Assembly: GCA_017529865.1 (NCBI GenBank)
Contig: JAFXNA010000050.1
Span: forward strand, 1-64,000
Length of the DNA: 64,000 nt
From: Bacteroidaceae bacterium
Lineage (GTDB): Bacteria; Bacteroidota; Bacteroidia; Bacteroidales; Bacteroidaceae
Reading direction: 5' to 3'
This document shows, one piece after another, positions 38,071 to 45,789 of this stretch; the first letter of the stretch is position 1, and each line of letters starts with the position of its first letter. The position numbers were made by a program, and so were the translations under genes. Below the pieces are notes generated by a model that worked only from the letters and a program-made list of their open reading frames with translations, was not told the DNA's origin and made no database searches.

Positions 38071-38116
38071 GACCTCACCCGTCGTTCCCCTCCTTTATGA
38101 TACAAATCCCCTTTCT

Positions 38117-38204
38117 ACGTATGCTTACGGCATACTTCCGATGTAATTACGTTTCGTGCCCCATGCGATTACGTTTCACACCTCGTGAAATTACGTTTCT
38201 CTAA
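38117..38204. repeat. Array of four 22-bp units with central TTACG
   Basis: TTACG centres start at 38125, 38147, 38169 and 38191, exactly 22 bp apart. The first unit has perfect arms GTATGC-TTACG-GCATAC; the fourth GAAA-TTACG-TTTC; the middle two are imperfect. Units differ outside the centre. Confidence 0.75.
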
Positions 38205-38430
38205 GTCACAGAATCATTGAGTTTTCAACAAAAACACACTCCTCAAAACGGCAAATCCTCATCATTTTCGCATCAATTCAATGAAAATCATAAAATACAA
38301 TTCTATGCGATTAGCAAATATTAACATATACAGATTAAAACCGCTTTGCAATTAAACCTTCACAATTAACCATTTCTACCCCAATTTTTATCAAATTATT
38401 GGCATTTTCTGTGCATTTAAAAGGGAGTCA

Positions 38431-38540
38431 TTGCTACTATTAATAGTAGATATTGCTACCATTAATAGTAAATACAATTCCCCTTAATGGGAATTTTTGT
38501 TACCCCTAAGGGCTGCAATTGTTACCCTTAGGGGTTGCAA
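38431..38540. repeat. Array of five 22-bp imperfect palindromes
   Basis: Units start at 38431, 38453, 38475, 38497 and 38519 with no spacer. Symmetry centres are exactly 22 bp apart (38441.5 to 38529.5). Unit 1 contains CTACTATTAATAGTAG (perfect), unit 3 AATTCCCCTTAATGGGAATT, unit 5 TTACCCTTAGGGGTTGC. Units 1 and 2 differ at three sites, as do 4 and 5. It ends 15 bp from the stop of the minus-strand ferredoxin-like gene. Confidence 0.9.
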
Positions 38541-38554
38541 AGTATTTTGCTGGT

Positions 38555-39376
38555 TTAGGTTGTCAGTGCTTTTGTCGGGCAGACTTTTGTACACTTCTGG
38601 CAGAGGATGCACTCCGTGGCATTTTTGCGACTTCGTGAGTTCTTGTTCACTTCTACTTCCATCGGACATGCCTTCAGGCATTTTCCACAATTGATACATT
38701 TATCCTCGTTGCATTTGATGCGAAGCAGCGAATAATAGCTCATTGGTTTGAGGAATACGGTTATCGGACAGATGTATTTGCAGAAGGCACGATTGTCCTT
38801 TAGAAGGATGGCAAGCAGTATACCGACGGCATAATAGACGATATTCCCGGCTAGGAATAGCACGAACATGGTGTGGGTATCAGCCTTTTTAAGCCAGAAA
38901 AGAAGCAGAACGACCGCCAATGACAAGCCAAACATGATATATCGGATAAAGCCCCATTTCTTTCTTGGAGCCTTAGGCTGTTTATATGGCAGAAGGTCAA
39001 GAATCATGGCCGTCCAACAGGCAAATCCACACCAGCCCCTTCCAAACAACAGTGGGCCGAAGATCTTGGCAATGGCATAGTGTATGGTTCCTGCTCCCCA
39101 AATTCCACAGAGCAGATAGTACCACAGCCCCTCAATCTGCATGTTCTCACGGCATATCAGGCCGAGGAACACCAGCAGATAAGAGCCAACACTAAACTGG
39201 GTGAATTCTCTGGCATATTTCCAACCTACTGCGAATAGCACTCCTCCTAAACCTATACAGATACCTATATACGAAAAGTTGAGGAGGAAGAACAGATTGC
39301 CGGTAGACAGCCACAACCAGACGGCAATGGCCTCGAATACCAGAAACAGAATGATTGAAGAACGATACTTTTTCAT
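38555..39376 (-). CDS. NapH-like 4Fe-4S membrane protein
   Basis: 273 residues from MKKYRSSII (39376), chosen because it overlaps the stop of the HTH gene. About five to six membrane segments, a cysteine pair region FGRGWCGFACW and CKYICP, then two ferredoxin motifs, CINCGKCLKACP and CILCQKCTKVCP, near the C-terminus. This is the layout of NapH/RdxH-type (Fer4_5) electron-transfer proteins. It probably passes electrons across the membrane; partner unknown. Last gene of a three-gene operon. Confidence 0.85.
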   Translation of the reverse strand: MKKYRSSIILFLVFEAIAVWLWLSTGNLFFLLNFSYIGICIGLGGVLFAVGWKYAREFTQFSVGSYLLVFLGLICRENMQIEGLWYYLLCGIWGAGTIHYAIAKIFGPLLFGRGWCGFACWTAMILDLLPYKQPKAPRKKWGFIRYIMFGLSLAVVLLLFWLKKADTHTMFVLFLAGNIVYYAVGILLAILLKDNRAFCKYICPITVFLKPMSYYSLLRIKCNEDKCINCGKCLKACPMEVEVNKNSRSRKNATECILCQKCTKVCPTKALTT

Positions 39377-39657
39377 ACGTTCAGATAAGTTTTCAGTACC
39401 TGAATATAATCTTCGAAGGCTTTCTGCCCAACGGGTGTGATGCGGCAGATGGTACAAGGTTTCTTTCCCTTGAACGTCTTCTCCACCTCGATATAGCCGG
39501 CTGTCGACAGTTTGTCGAGCTGCACACTCAGGTTGCCAGCCGTTGCTCCCGTCTGTTCTTTGATATACGGGAACTCAGCTTCCTCGGCACTGATGAGCAG
39601 CGACATCACGGCCAGTCGCAGTTCGGAGTGGAGTAGGGGATCTAATGGCTGGAACAT
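39373..39657 (-). CDS. Small winged-helix transcriptional regulator
   Basis: A 94-residue protein matching single-domain winged-helix regulators (HTH_34 type): LHSELRLAVMSLL, then TGATAGNLSVQLDKLSTAGYI as recognition helix and wing, and KKPCTICRITPVGQKAFEDY. It lies between two membrane-protein genes with start/stop overlaps of a few bases, so it probably regulates them. Confidence 0.85.
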   Translation of the reverse strand: MFQPLDPLLHSELRLAVMSLLISAEEAEFPYIKEQTGATAGNLSVQLDKLSTAGYIEVEKTFKGKKPCTICRITPVGQKAFEDYIQVLKTYLNV

Positions 39658-39660
39658 AGG

Positions 39661-40359
39661 CTACTTCTGTTTTTTAAGCATCAAACCTGGAAGCATCAGG
39701 CCGACAAGGGCGAATATAAAGATGGTGAGGCAAGGTAGGGTAGATGCGATAGCGGCAAAGTGTAGGTCAAGATGTGGCCGTCCTGTGAGAAGCATCACAG
39801 TAGTTTGTCCACAGCCGAAATGCTCCCAGACGAAGCATCCCAAACCTGCTACAATGCCGAAGATGATGAGCCAACGCTGTTTCAGGATATGACCTGTGAT
39901 TGTAATGGCCATTCCCATCAACAGCACAATGACAGGGGTAACCTCGATATTTGTGGCTACATACTCTTCTGCTTTCAACATTCGCATTGCTACAAAGCCC
40001 CAAATGAGGGCAATGATAAAGTAGCCGATAACGAACCAAGCGAACGTCGACCATGTTTTGGCGACCATTGAGCCTACCAGACTTACAGGCGTGTGTGCGC
40101 GCTCCTTATTATATTTACGCATGAAGAGCCAGATGATGAGTGGTAATACCAGCCAAAGCAGGTGTCCGAATCCAGCAATTGCGTTTTTTATCAAAATGAA
40201 GTTGGTGATAGCGATTAGAATGGCCATACCCATGGTGCAGAGACCAGAGACGAAGAGCGACTGCCCTGTTACTTTCGAGACAGCACGTCGGCTTTGAGCG
40301 ATTTGATCTGTAATGATTTCCAGACTGCGCTCGGCAGTCATATTCTTTGTTTCTTCCAT
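39661..40359 (-). CDS. Multi-pass membrane protein, function unknown
   Basis: 232 residues from MEETKNMTAERS at 40359; the frame stays open to 40488 but that part overlaps the promoter and is excluded. A short cytoplasmic N-terminus is followed by six or so membrane helices. Co-transcribed with the HTH regulator, whose start is 4 bp after its stop. Regulator plus membrane partner is a common arrangement; no enzyme motif seen. Confidence 0.75.
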   Translation of the reverse strand: MEETKNMTAERSLEIITDQIAQSRRAVSKVTGQSLFVSGLCTMGMAILIAITNFILIKNAIAGFGHLLWLVLPLIIWLFMRKYNKERAHTPVSLVGSMVAKTWSTFAWFVIGYFIIALIWGFVAMRMLKAEEYVATNIEVTPVIVLLMGMAITITGHILKQRWLIIFGIVAGLGCFVWEHFGCGQTTVMLLTGRPHLDLHFAAIASTLPCLTIFIFALVGLMLPGLMLKKQK

Positions 40360-40485
40360 TGTTGTTGATTTGATTTGTTTGATTATTAAGCTTTCGCTTC
40401 TTTTAACTTGGGTTGATACTCTCTGGTGCCTCGCTTTCTCTCCTGCAGAAAGAGTCAGTTTGGCTTTGTGTTTCGAATTACGCCG

Positions 40486-40517
40486 CAAAGTTAAACAAGT
40501 TTATTTTATAAACCAAA
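40486..40517 (-). promoter_or_regulatory. Promoter of the membrane/HTH/ferredoxin operon
   Basis: Minus strand: TTTG (complement of 40514-40517) and TAACTTTG (complement of 40486-40493), 20 bp apart. It supports the start at 40359 with a ~120-nt leader. Confidence 0.6.
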
Positions 40518-40615
40518 TTATTTTTTAGAAAAAAGATAATAATAGAGTAATTGCGAACAATAATCTTGGTTTATGTTCTAATATAGGACAAAACAGGGGA
40601 TGAAAATAGATGAAG

Positions 40616-41338
40616 TCATTTCAGATAGAAATCATCTGTGAGTTTCTGATAATCAGGCGAACGATGGCCTTGAGTGTCGTTAAGTGTAAGTGAGGTGTAG
40701 CAAGTCTGCACGGGATGCCGGGTAAACGAAAGCATGCTTCGCTTGAATGGACGAGTTTCGCCACCCTTTATATTACACCTACGCGCGAGGCTAAGATCGT
40801 GAATGGCTGCGATACCGATAAAACGCTCGGCAGCAGAGTAGGGGATAATCACATCGAACACTCCATCAGCACACAATAGCCTGTCAACATCTGTGATGAG
40901 TTGCACAAAAGTAAGTGAGGACGTATGCCGTGCATTATTCCGGCTTTCACGATAGCCAACAGTGTCTTCTTCGTAGAATGGAGGATTGGAAACAATCAGT
41001 GAGAAAAGCGTGGGTGGAGTAAATGTCTCCAACCGCTGATGAATGATTTCGATACGGTCGGCAAAAGGAGAGTCCGTCACATTCTCGCGAGCCTGTTCTG
41101 TGGAATCAAGGTCTATGTCAATTCCAGTGATATGCATTGCAGGGAAGCGCTGAGCAAGCATCAAGGCAATGAGTCCGCATCCTGTACCGATGTCTAAGAC
41201 CGAGGGGTGAGTGGTGAGAGACAAGAGTTGAGCAGAGCCAGCCCATGCACCCAGCAACACACCATCAGTCCCAACTCGCATACTGCTGCGGTCGTGACGT
41301 ACATCAAACTGCTTGAAATGAAACACTTCTGAACTCAT
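40616..41338 (-). CDS. tRNA1(Val) (adenine37-N6)-methyltransferase-like protein
   Basis: A 240-residue SAM methyltransferase of the TrmN6/YfiC type. Motif I is LDIGTGCGLIALML, and the N6-adenine/glutamine-type motif is VSNPPFYEE. The N-terminal FHFKQFDVRHDRSSMRVGTDGVLLGAW is characteristic. A promoter-like TACCTTTG (complement of 41346-41353) lies only 8 bp before the start, so the mRNA may be nearly leaderless. Confidence 0.88.
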   Translation of the reverse strand: MSSEVFHFKQFDVRHDRSSMRVGTDGVLLGAWAGSAQLLSLTTHPSVLDIGTGCGLIALMLAQRFPAMHITGIDIDLDSTEQARENVTDSPFADRIEIIHQRLETFTPPTLFSLIVSNPPFYEEDTVGYRESRNNARHTSSLTFVQLITDVDRLLCADGVFDVIIPYSAAERFIGIAAIHDLSLARRCNIKGGETRPFKRSMLSFTRHPVQTCYTSLTLNDTQGHRSPDYQKLTDDFYLK

Positions 41339-41415
41339 TGCGATGCAAAGGTAGTAAAAAGTTAAGAGATAAGATTTAAGAGTAAAGAAAAAGTGTGAAA
41401 AATAGTAAATAGTAA

Positions 41416-41446
41416 TTTGTCAAATAGTAATTATTTGTTATCTTTG
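41416..41446 (+). promoter_or_regulatory. Promoter of the Sel1 gene
   Basis: TTTG 41416-41419 and TATCTTTG 41439-41446 with 19 bp between. Its position sets the Sel1 start at 41471 rather than the upstream in-frame ATG at 41417. Confidence 0.6.
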
Positions 41447-41470
41447 CACCGCAAATCAATTGAGAACAGT

Positions 41471-42043
41471 ATGAAAAGAACAATGCTCACAATGATGATG
41501 ATGCTCGTTGCGTCATTTGTCTTTGCACAAAGTGCCGACAAACTCTATGAGGAAGGTAAGGCACTCTATGATGCAGAGAAATATACACAGGCTATTGCCA
41601 AGTTGAAACCAGCCGCAGAGAAAGGACACAAGAAAGCACAGTATTTCATGGGTCGTTGCTATGACAAAGGATACGGAGTAACAGAGAACGACCAGGTTGC
41701 TTTTTCGTGGTATATGAAGGCAGCCAAGCAAGGACATGCCAAGTCGCAATACCAAGTGGGAAAGTGCTACAAGGACGGAGAAGGCGTAGAGAAAGACAAG
41801 AAAACGGCTTTCAGTTGGTTCCAGAAAGCAGCTGCACAGGATAACGGCAAAGCTCAGCTCGCCCTTGGTAAGGCATATATGAAGGGCAAGGGTGTTGCTG
41901 CCGATCAGGCAAAAGCCAAGCAGTGGCTCAAGAGGGCTGTGACGAATGAAAAGGACGGTGAAGAAATCCTTACCGAACTGCGTCAGGACAAGGCAGCAGG
42001 CGATGAGGATGCCAAGCAGATACTGCAAATAGTTGGAAAATAA
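41471..42043 (+). CDS. Secreted Sel1-repeat protein
   Basis: 190 residues with a signal peptide (ending VFAQ) and three to four Sel1/TPR-like repeats of 36 residues (AQYFMGRCYDKGYGV, SQYQVGKCYKDGEGV, AQLALGKAYMKGKGV). Such proteins mediate protein contacts in the periplasm. 21 bp before kdgK, but no functional link is evident. Confidence 0.85.
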   Translation: MKRTMLTMMMMLVASFVFAQSADKLYEEGKALYDAEKYTQAIAKLKPAAEKGHKKAQYFMGRCYDKGYGVTENDQVAFSWYMKAAKQGHAKSQYQVGKCYKDGEGVEKDKKTAFSWFQKAAAQDNGKAQLALGKAYMKGKGVAADQAKAKQWLKRAVTNEKDGEEILTELRQDKAAGDEDAKQILQIVGK

Positions 42044-42064
42044 GAGACTCAAATATAATTGTTT

Positions 42065-43084
42065 ATGAAAATCATTACAATGGGCGAAATCATGCTTCGC
42101 CTCAGTCCGGAAGGAAACAGCAGATTCGTGCAGGCAGATAAGTTCTGCATCATCCCAGGTGGTGGCGAAGCCAATGTGGCTATCAGTTGCGCCAATTTTG
42201 GTCACGACGCTTACTTTGTCAGCAAACTGCCAAAACACGAGATAGGTCAGATAGCCGTAAACGCTCTGCGCCGCTATGGTGTCAACACAGATTTCATTGC
42301 TCGTGGCGGCAACCGCGTGGGCTTATATTATGCAGAGACAGGCGCATCTATGCGTCCATCGAAAGTCATCTACGACCGTGCATACTCAAGTATTGCTGAG
42401 GCAAAACCTGAAGACTTCGATTTCGATGCAATCTTCGAGGGAGCTGACTGGTTCCACTGGAGCGGTATCACACCAGCTATCAGCGATGCCAGTGCAGAAT
42501 GTCTGCGTCAGGCATGTATCGCTGCCAAACGTCATGGTGTTAAAGTGAGCTGCGACCTCAACTTCCGCAAGAAATTGTGGACCAGCGAGAAAGCCATCAG
42601 TATTATGCGACCACTCATGCAGTACGTCGATGTATGTATCGGTAACGAAGAGGATGCTGAACTCTGCCTCGGATTCAAGCCCGATGCTGATGTAGAAGGT
42701 GGTAAGACCGATGCTGCAGGCTACGAAGGCATCTTCCGCCAGATGAAAGAACAGTTCGGTTTCGAATATGTTGTAAGCACACTCCGTGAGAGTTTCAGCG
42801 CTAGCCATAATGGTTGGAAGGCCCTTATTTACGATGGAAAGGAGTTCTATCAGTCAAAGCGTTACGATATCAACCCTATCATCGACCGCGTAGGTGGCGG
42901 TGACTCCTTCTCTGGTGGACTCATTCATGGACTCCTCACCAAAGCTACACAAGGTGAAGCCCTCGAATTCGCTGTTGCTGCCAGTGCACTGAAACACACC
43001 ATTCCTGGTGATTTCAACCATGTATCCATCGAAGAAGTGGAAGCCCTCGCAGGTGGAAACGCAAGCGGAAGAGTACAGAGGTAA
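42065..43084 (+). CDS. kdgK: 2-dehydro-3-deoxygluconokinase
   Basis: 339 residues from the ATG at 42065 (a TTG two codons upstream is also in frame). PfkB/ribokinase fold: GGGEANVAISCANFG near the N-terminus and the catalytic-base motif DRVGGGDSFSGG. The family phosphorylates KDG to KDPG, following uxaC-type steps in uronate breakdown. No KDPG aldolase is adjacent. Confidence 0.85.
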   Translation: MKIITMGEIMLRLSPEGNSRFVQADKFCIIPGGGEANVAISCANFGHDAYFVSKLPKHEIGQIAVNALRRYGVNTDFIARGGNRVGLYYAETGASMRPSKVIYDRAYSSIAEAKPEDFDFDAIFEGADWFHWSGITPAISDASAECLRQACIAAKRHGVKVSCDLNFRKKLWTSEKAISIMRPLMQYVDVCIGNEEDAELCLGFKPDADVEGGKTDAAGYEGIFRQMKEQFGFEYVVSTLRESFSASHNGWKALIYDGKEFYQSKRYDINPIIDRVGGGDSFSGGLIHGLLTKATQGEALEFAVAASALKHTIPGDFNHVSIEEVEALAGGNASGRVQR

Positions 43085-43117
43085 AGGTTATTGGTTAAAG
43101 GTTATAGGTTATAGTTG
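43083..43117. repeat. Leader repeat, GGTTATTGGTTATAGG family
   Basis: Several ~8-bp GGTTATAG/GGTTAAAG copies fill the gap between kdgK and the next gene. Same family at 9117, 49719 and 55779. Confidence 0.75.
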
Positions 43118-43126
43118 GAAGACTAT

Positions 43127-43624
43127 ATGGATAAAGAGCAATCATCTATATATGACAAAGAGAGGCGTTATGCCTCTTTTTTGTCCGATGTCGTCCTCCT
43201 CATTCAAGATGAGCACGACGAGGTCAGCGTTCTTGCCAATGTAGCTGCAGCCTTGAAGGAAGCGTTCGGTTTCTTCTGGGTTGGTTTCTACCTTGTCAAG
43301 GAGAAAGAGGGTAGTGAACAGCAGTTGTATCTTGGCCCTTTCCAAGGTCCTACGGCCTGTTATCGCATCCGCTACGGAAAAGGTGTGTGTGGTTCTGCTT
43401 GGAAACAGCGCCAGTCGCTTGTTGTTCCTGACGTAGAGGAATTCCCAGGCCATATAGCATGCAGCAGTCTCTCACGTTCAGAGATAGTCGTACCCATCTT
43501 CACGAAAGAAGGTGGTGTTGTAGGAGTGCTTGATATCGATAGTACCGACCTCGCCACTTTCGATGATGTCGATCGCGAGAACCTTGAGCAATTGTGTCGA
43601 TTACTCACCACAAATCTCTACTGA
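43127..43624 (+). CDS. msrC: Free methionine-(R)-sulfoxide reductase (GAF domain)
   Basis: 165 residues from the ATG at 43127 (a TTG at 43115 is also open). The GAF domain carries the three family cysteines, C78, C88 and C112, in TACYRI, GKGVCG and HIACSS, matching the fRMsr pattern. Reduces free Met-R-sulfoxide. Its codons 12-19 also form a terminator-like hairpin (43161-43182). Convergent with the histidine kinase, 11 bp apart. Confidence 0.92.
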   Translation: MDKEQSSIYDKERRYASFLSDVVLLIQDEHDEVSVLANVAAALKEAFGFFWVGFYLVKEKEGSEQQLYLGPFQGPTACYRIRYGKGVCGSAWKQRQSLVVPDVEEFPGHIACSSLSRSEIVVPIFTKEGGVVGVLDIDSTDLATFDDVDRENLEQLCRLLTTNLY

Positions 43625-43635
43625 TCTTTCCGCTT

Positions 43636-45606
43636 TCACGCCTCATGTTTCTCTTCCTTCAACGGATGTGTGAAAATGAAACGTGCACCATTAGTGTACG
43701 ATGTGTCGAGCTTCACGCTACCGCCCAATAGGGTAGCGAGTTGGCGACATATAGCTAGTCCGAGACCTGTTCCTTGCTTGAATATGTTCAGTTTTTCGAA
43801 TCGTTTGAATATCAGTTCTGCCTTTTCCGGTGGAACGCCTACACCTGTGTCTGTTACAGAGAAGGTGAGCATGCCAGGTGTCTCCGAGGTTGAGCAGTGG
43901 ACGTGTATCTCGCCTTCGGTCGTATGTTTCATCGCATTGGTGAGGTAGTTGATGATGATTTGCTGCACGCGCTGACCGTCTGAATAGATTTCGAAATCAT
44001 CGTCCACGTCGGTGGTATAGTAGAGCTTGACGCCCTCTGGGCATCGGTAAGATACGGTCTGTATAGCCTTGCGGCATATTTCGTTCGGATGGCAGTTGTC
44101 GAGGAAAATGTGGTACTTTCCGCTCTCCATATCGCTTGCATCGAGGATATCGTTGACGAGGGTCGAGAGCATGTCGGTATTGCCACGTACGATATCACCG
44201 TACTGCTGGATTTCTTCGTTGGTGAGCATGCCGCGCATTTCGATGTCAGTGAGCAGTTGTGAGAATCCGCAGATGGCATTGAGTGGTGTGCGCAGTTCGT
44301 GGCTCATGTTCTGTAGGAATTGTTTCTGCGTATTGTTGGCTCTTTCAACTTTCTTGGCATAGAACCGTTCGCGGAAGAATCCGGAGACAGCAAGCAGGAT
44401 GATGATGAATGCCGCGATGCCACCGACGATAAGGGCGGTGGTCAGGATGTTGCTCTTTTCTTCCTGTAGGTTGAAAAGTTTGTATCGTGTTTCCATCTCC
44501 ATAATTTGCTTCGAGAATGTTACGTCGAAGGCCCATGCAATGCGACCGGAGATATAGTGTTCCAATTCGTAGGCTCGTGAGTCCCAGCCTAGTGTGTGTA
44601 GCACTTTCGCCTGTTCCTGCAAGTAGAGTAAGGGGGCAACGGAGTCTTCCTCGCTGATGTATTGCCATGCCGTGTAGGGGTCGCCTACGGCTTCGTAGTA
44701 ACGGGCAATCATCATGTTGCGCAGGCGGGTGTCGGTTTGGTCGAGTTCCACGTTGTTGAACTCCATCGTCTTTTCAGTTTCTATCTTCGCGCTGTCGAGG
44801 TTTTCCTTCGACAGATAATAGCAGATGGCGTAGGCGTGCTGCATGGAACGGAAGTAGTCAAGTTCGCGTGGGGTCTTGCGATTGGCTTCCTTCTGGATGA
44901 ATCCCTCGAGTTTGTTGGTGTAGGTCAGCATGTCCTCTGGTTCGTCAAGGTTGTTGAGGAATGAGCAGACAGCGAGACAGAGATAGAGTGCCTCGGAATA
45001 GTCGTCACCGATTTTAGTGCTGATGTCGAGCGCCTGCTTGGCATGTTCAAGCGCTTTGCGGTCTTGGAATATTTCGGAATAGGAGTGGCTGAGTATCTCG
45101 TGGGCTTTCATAAGTCCGTAGTTGTCAACTTTGGCGAAGTCCTTCAGCATCTCGTTGGCCAAATCATACACCTTGATGAAGTCTCCCTCAAAGATATATT
45201 GGTAGGCTAGGTAGCTCTTGGCGTCGGCCAATGCGCGTCGGTATTTTTTGGACTTGAAGTCGAGCTGCTCCACTTTCTTGTATGAGTCGATGATAGAGTC
45301 GAGGGGATAATCGGTGTTGTACTGACAGCGCATGATGTTGCGCAGGCTGTAGATGATGTGTTCCTCGCACTTTTTCTGCATGGCAACGTCATACATTTTT
45401 CTAAGTAGGATAATTTCGGTCTCGGTATTGAGCAGTTGCCGGCTCCAACTGTAGAGCGAGTCTACGCGTGCATCGTCATCAGGGAGGGTTTCGTATTCCT
45501 TGAGCCATGCAGCACGTTGTCTCAACTCTTCTTCGGTTGGGACGGTCTGTGCAGAGGCGAAATATGTTGCGAACATGATTGTCGCGAATAAAAGAAGCCG
45601 TTTCAT
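43636..45606 (-). CDS. TPR-sensor hybrid-less histidine kinase
   Basis: A 656-residue protein: signal peptide, periplasmic TPR-like helical region (~25-390), one membrane helix (~395-415), coiled segment, HisKA with MSHELRTPLNAICGF (H436) and HATPase with N box, DTGVGVPPE and GTGLGLAI. No receiver or DNA-binding domain. No response regulator is next to it, so its target is elsewhere. Confidence 0.92.
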   Translation of the reverse strand: MKRLLLFATIMFATYFASAQTVPTEEELRQRAAWLKEYETLPDDDARVDSLYSWSRQLLNTETEIILLRKMYDVAMQKKCEEHIIYSLRNIMRCQYNTDYPLDSIIDSYKKVEQLDFKSKKYRRALADAKSYLAYQYIFEGDFIKVYDLANEMLKDFAKVDNYGLMKAHEILSHSYSEIFQDRKALEHAKQALDISTKIGDDYSEALYLCLAVCSFLNNLDEPEDMLTYTNKLEGFIQKEANRKTPRELDYFRSMQHAYAICYYLSKENLDSAKIETEKTMEFNNVELDQTDTRLRNMMIARYYEAVGDPYTAWQYISEEDSVAPLLYLQEQAKVLHTLGWDSRAYELEHYISGRIAWAFDVTFSKQIMEMETRYKLFNLQEEKSNILTTALIVGGIAAFIIILLAVSGFFRERFYAKKVERANNTQKQFLQNMSHELRTPLNAICGFSQLLTDIEMRGMLTNEEIQQYGDIVRGNTDMLSTLVNDILDASDMESGKYHIFLDNCHPNEICRKAIQTVSYRCPEGVKLYYTTDVDDDFEIYSDGQRVQQIIINYLTNAMKHTTEGEIHVHCSTSETPGMLTFSVTDTGVGVPPEKAELIFKRFEKLNIFKQGTGLGLAICRQLATLLGGSVKLDTSYTNGARFIFTHPLKEEKHEA

Positions 45607-45632
45607 AGTGATTGCTTTTTTTATTTAGTTTG

Positions 45633-45640
45633 CAAATATA
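45633..45640 (-). promoter_or_regulatory. -7 promoter box of the histidine kinase
   Basis: Minus-strand TATATTTG, 27 bp before the ATG; a TTTG (complement of 45663-45666) lies 22 bp further upstream. Confidence 0.45.
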
Positions 45641-45789
45641 CACAATTTTTCGTTTCGCTATGCAAAAACCATGAAAAAATTGTCAAATCTTGTAGCATTT
45701 CCCTTATTATCTACGTCAAATAAGTGAATTAAAAATCATCAAATGAATTCAAATTGTAAATAATTCAATAGTGAAATAGTTATTAAATT

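Noticed and set aside
38431..38540. Possible CRISPR array
   Set aside because: Repeats are contiguous 22-bp palindromes without spacers, and no cas gene is in the window.
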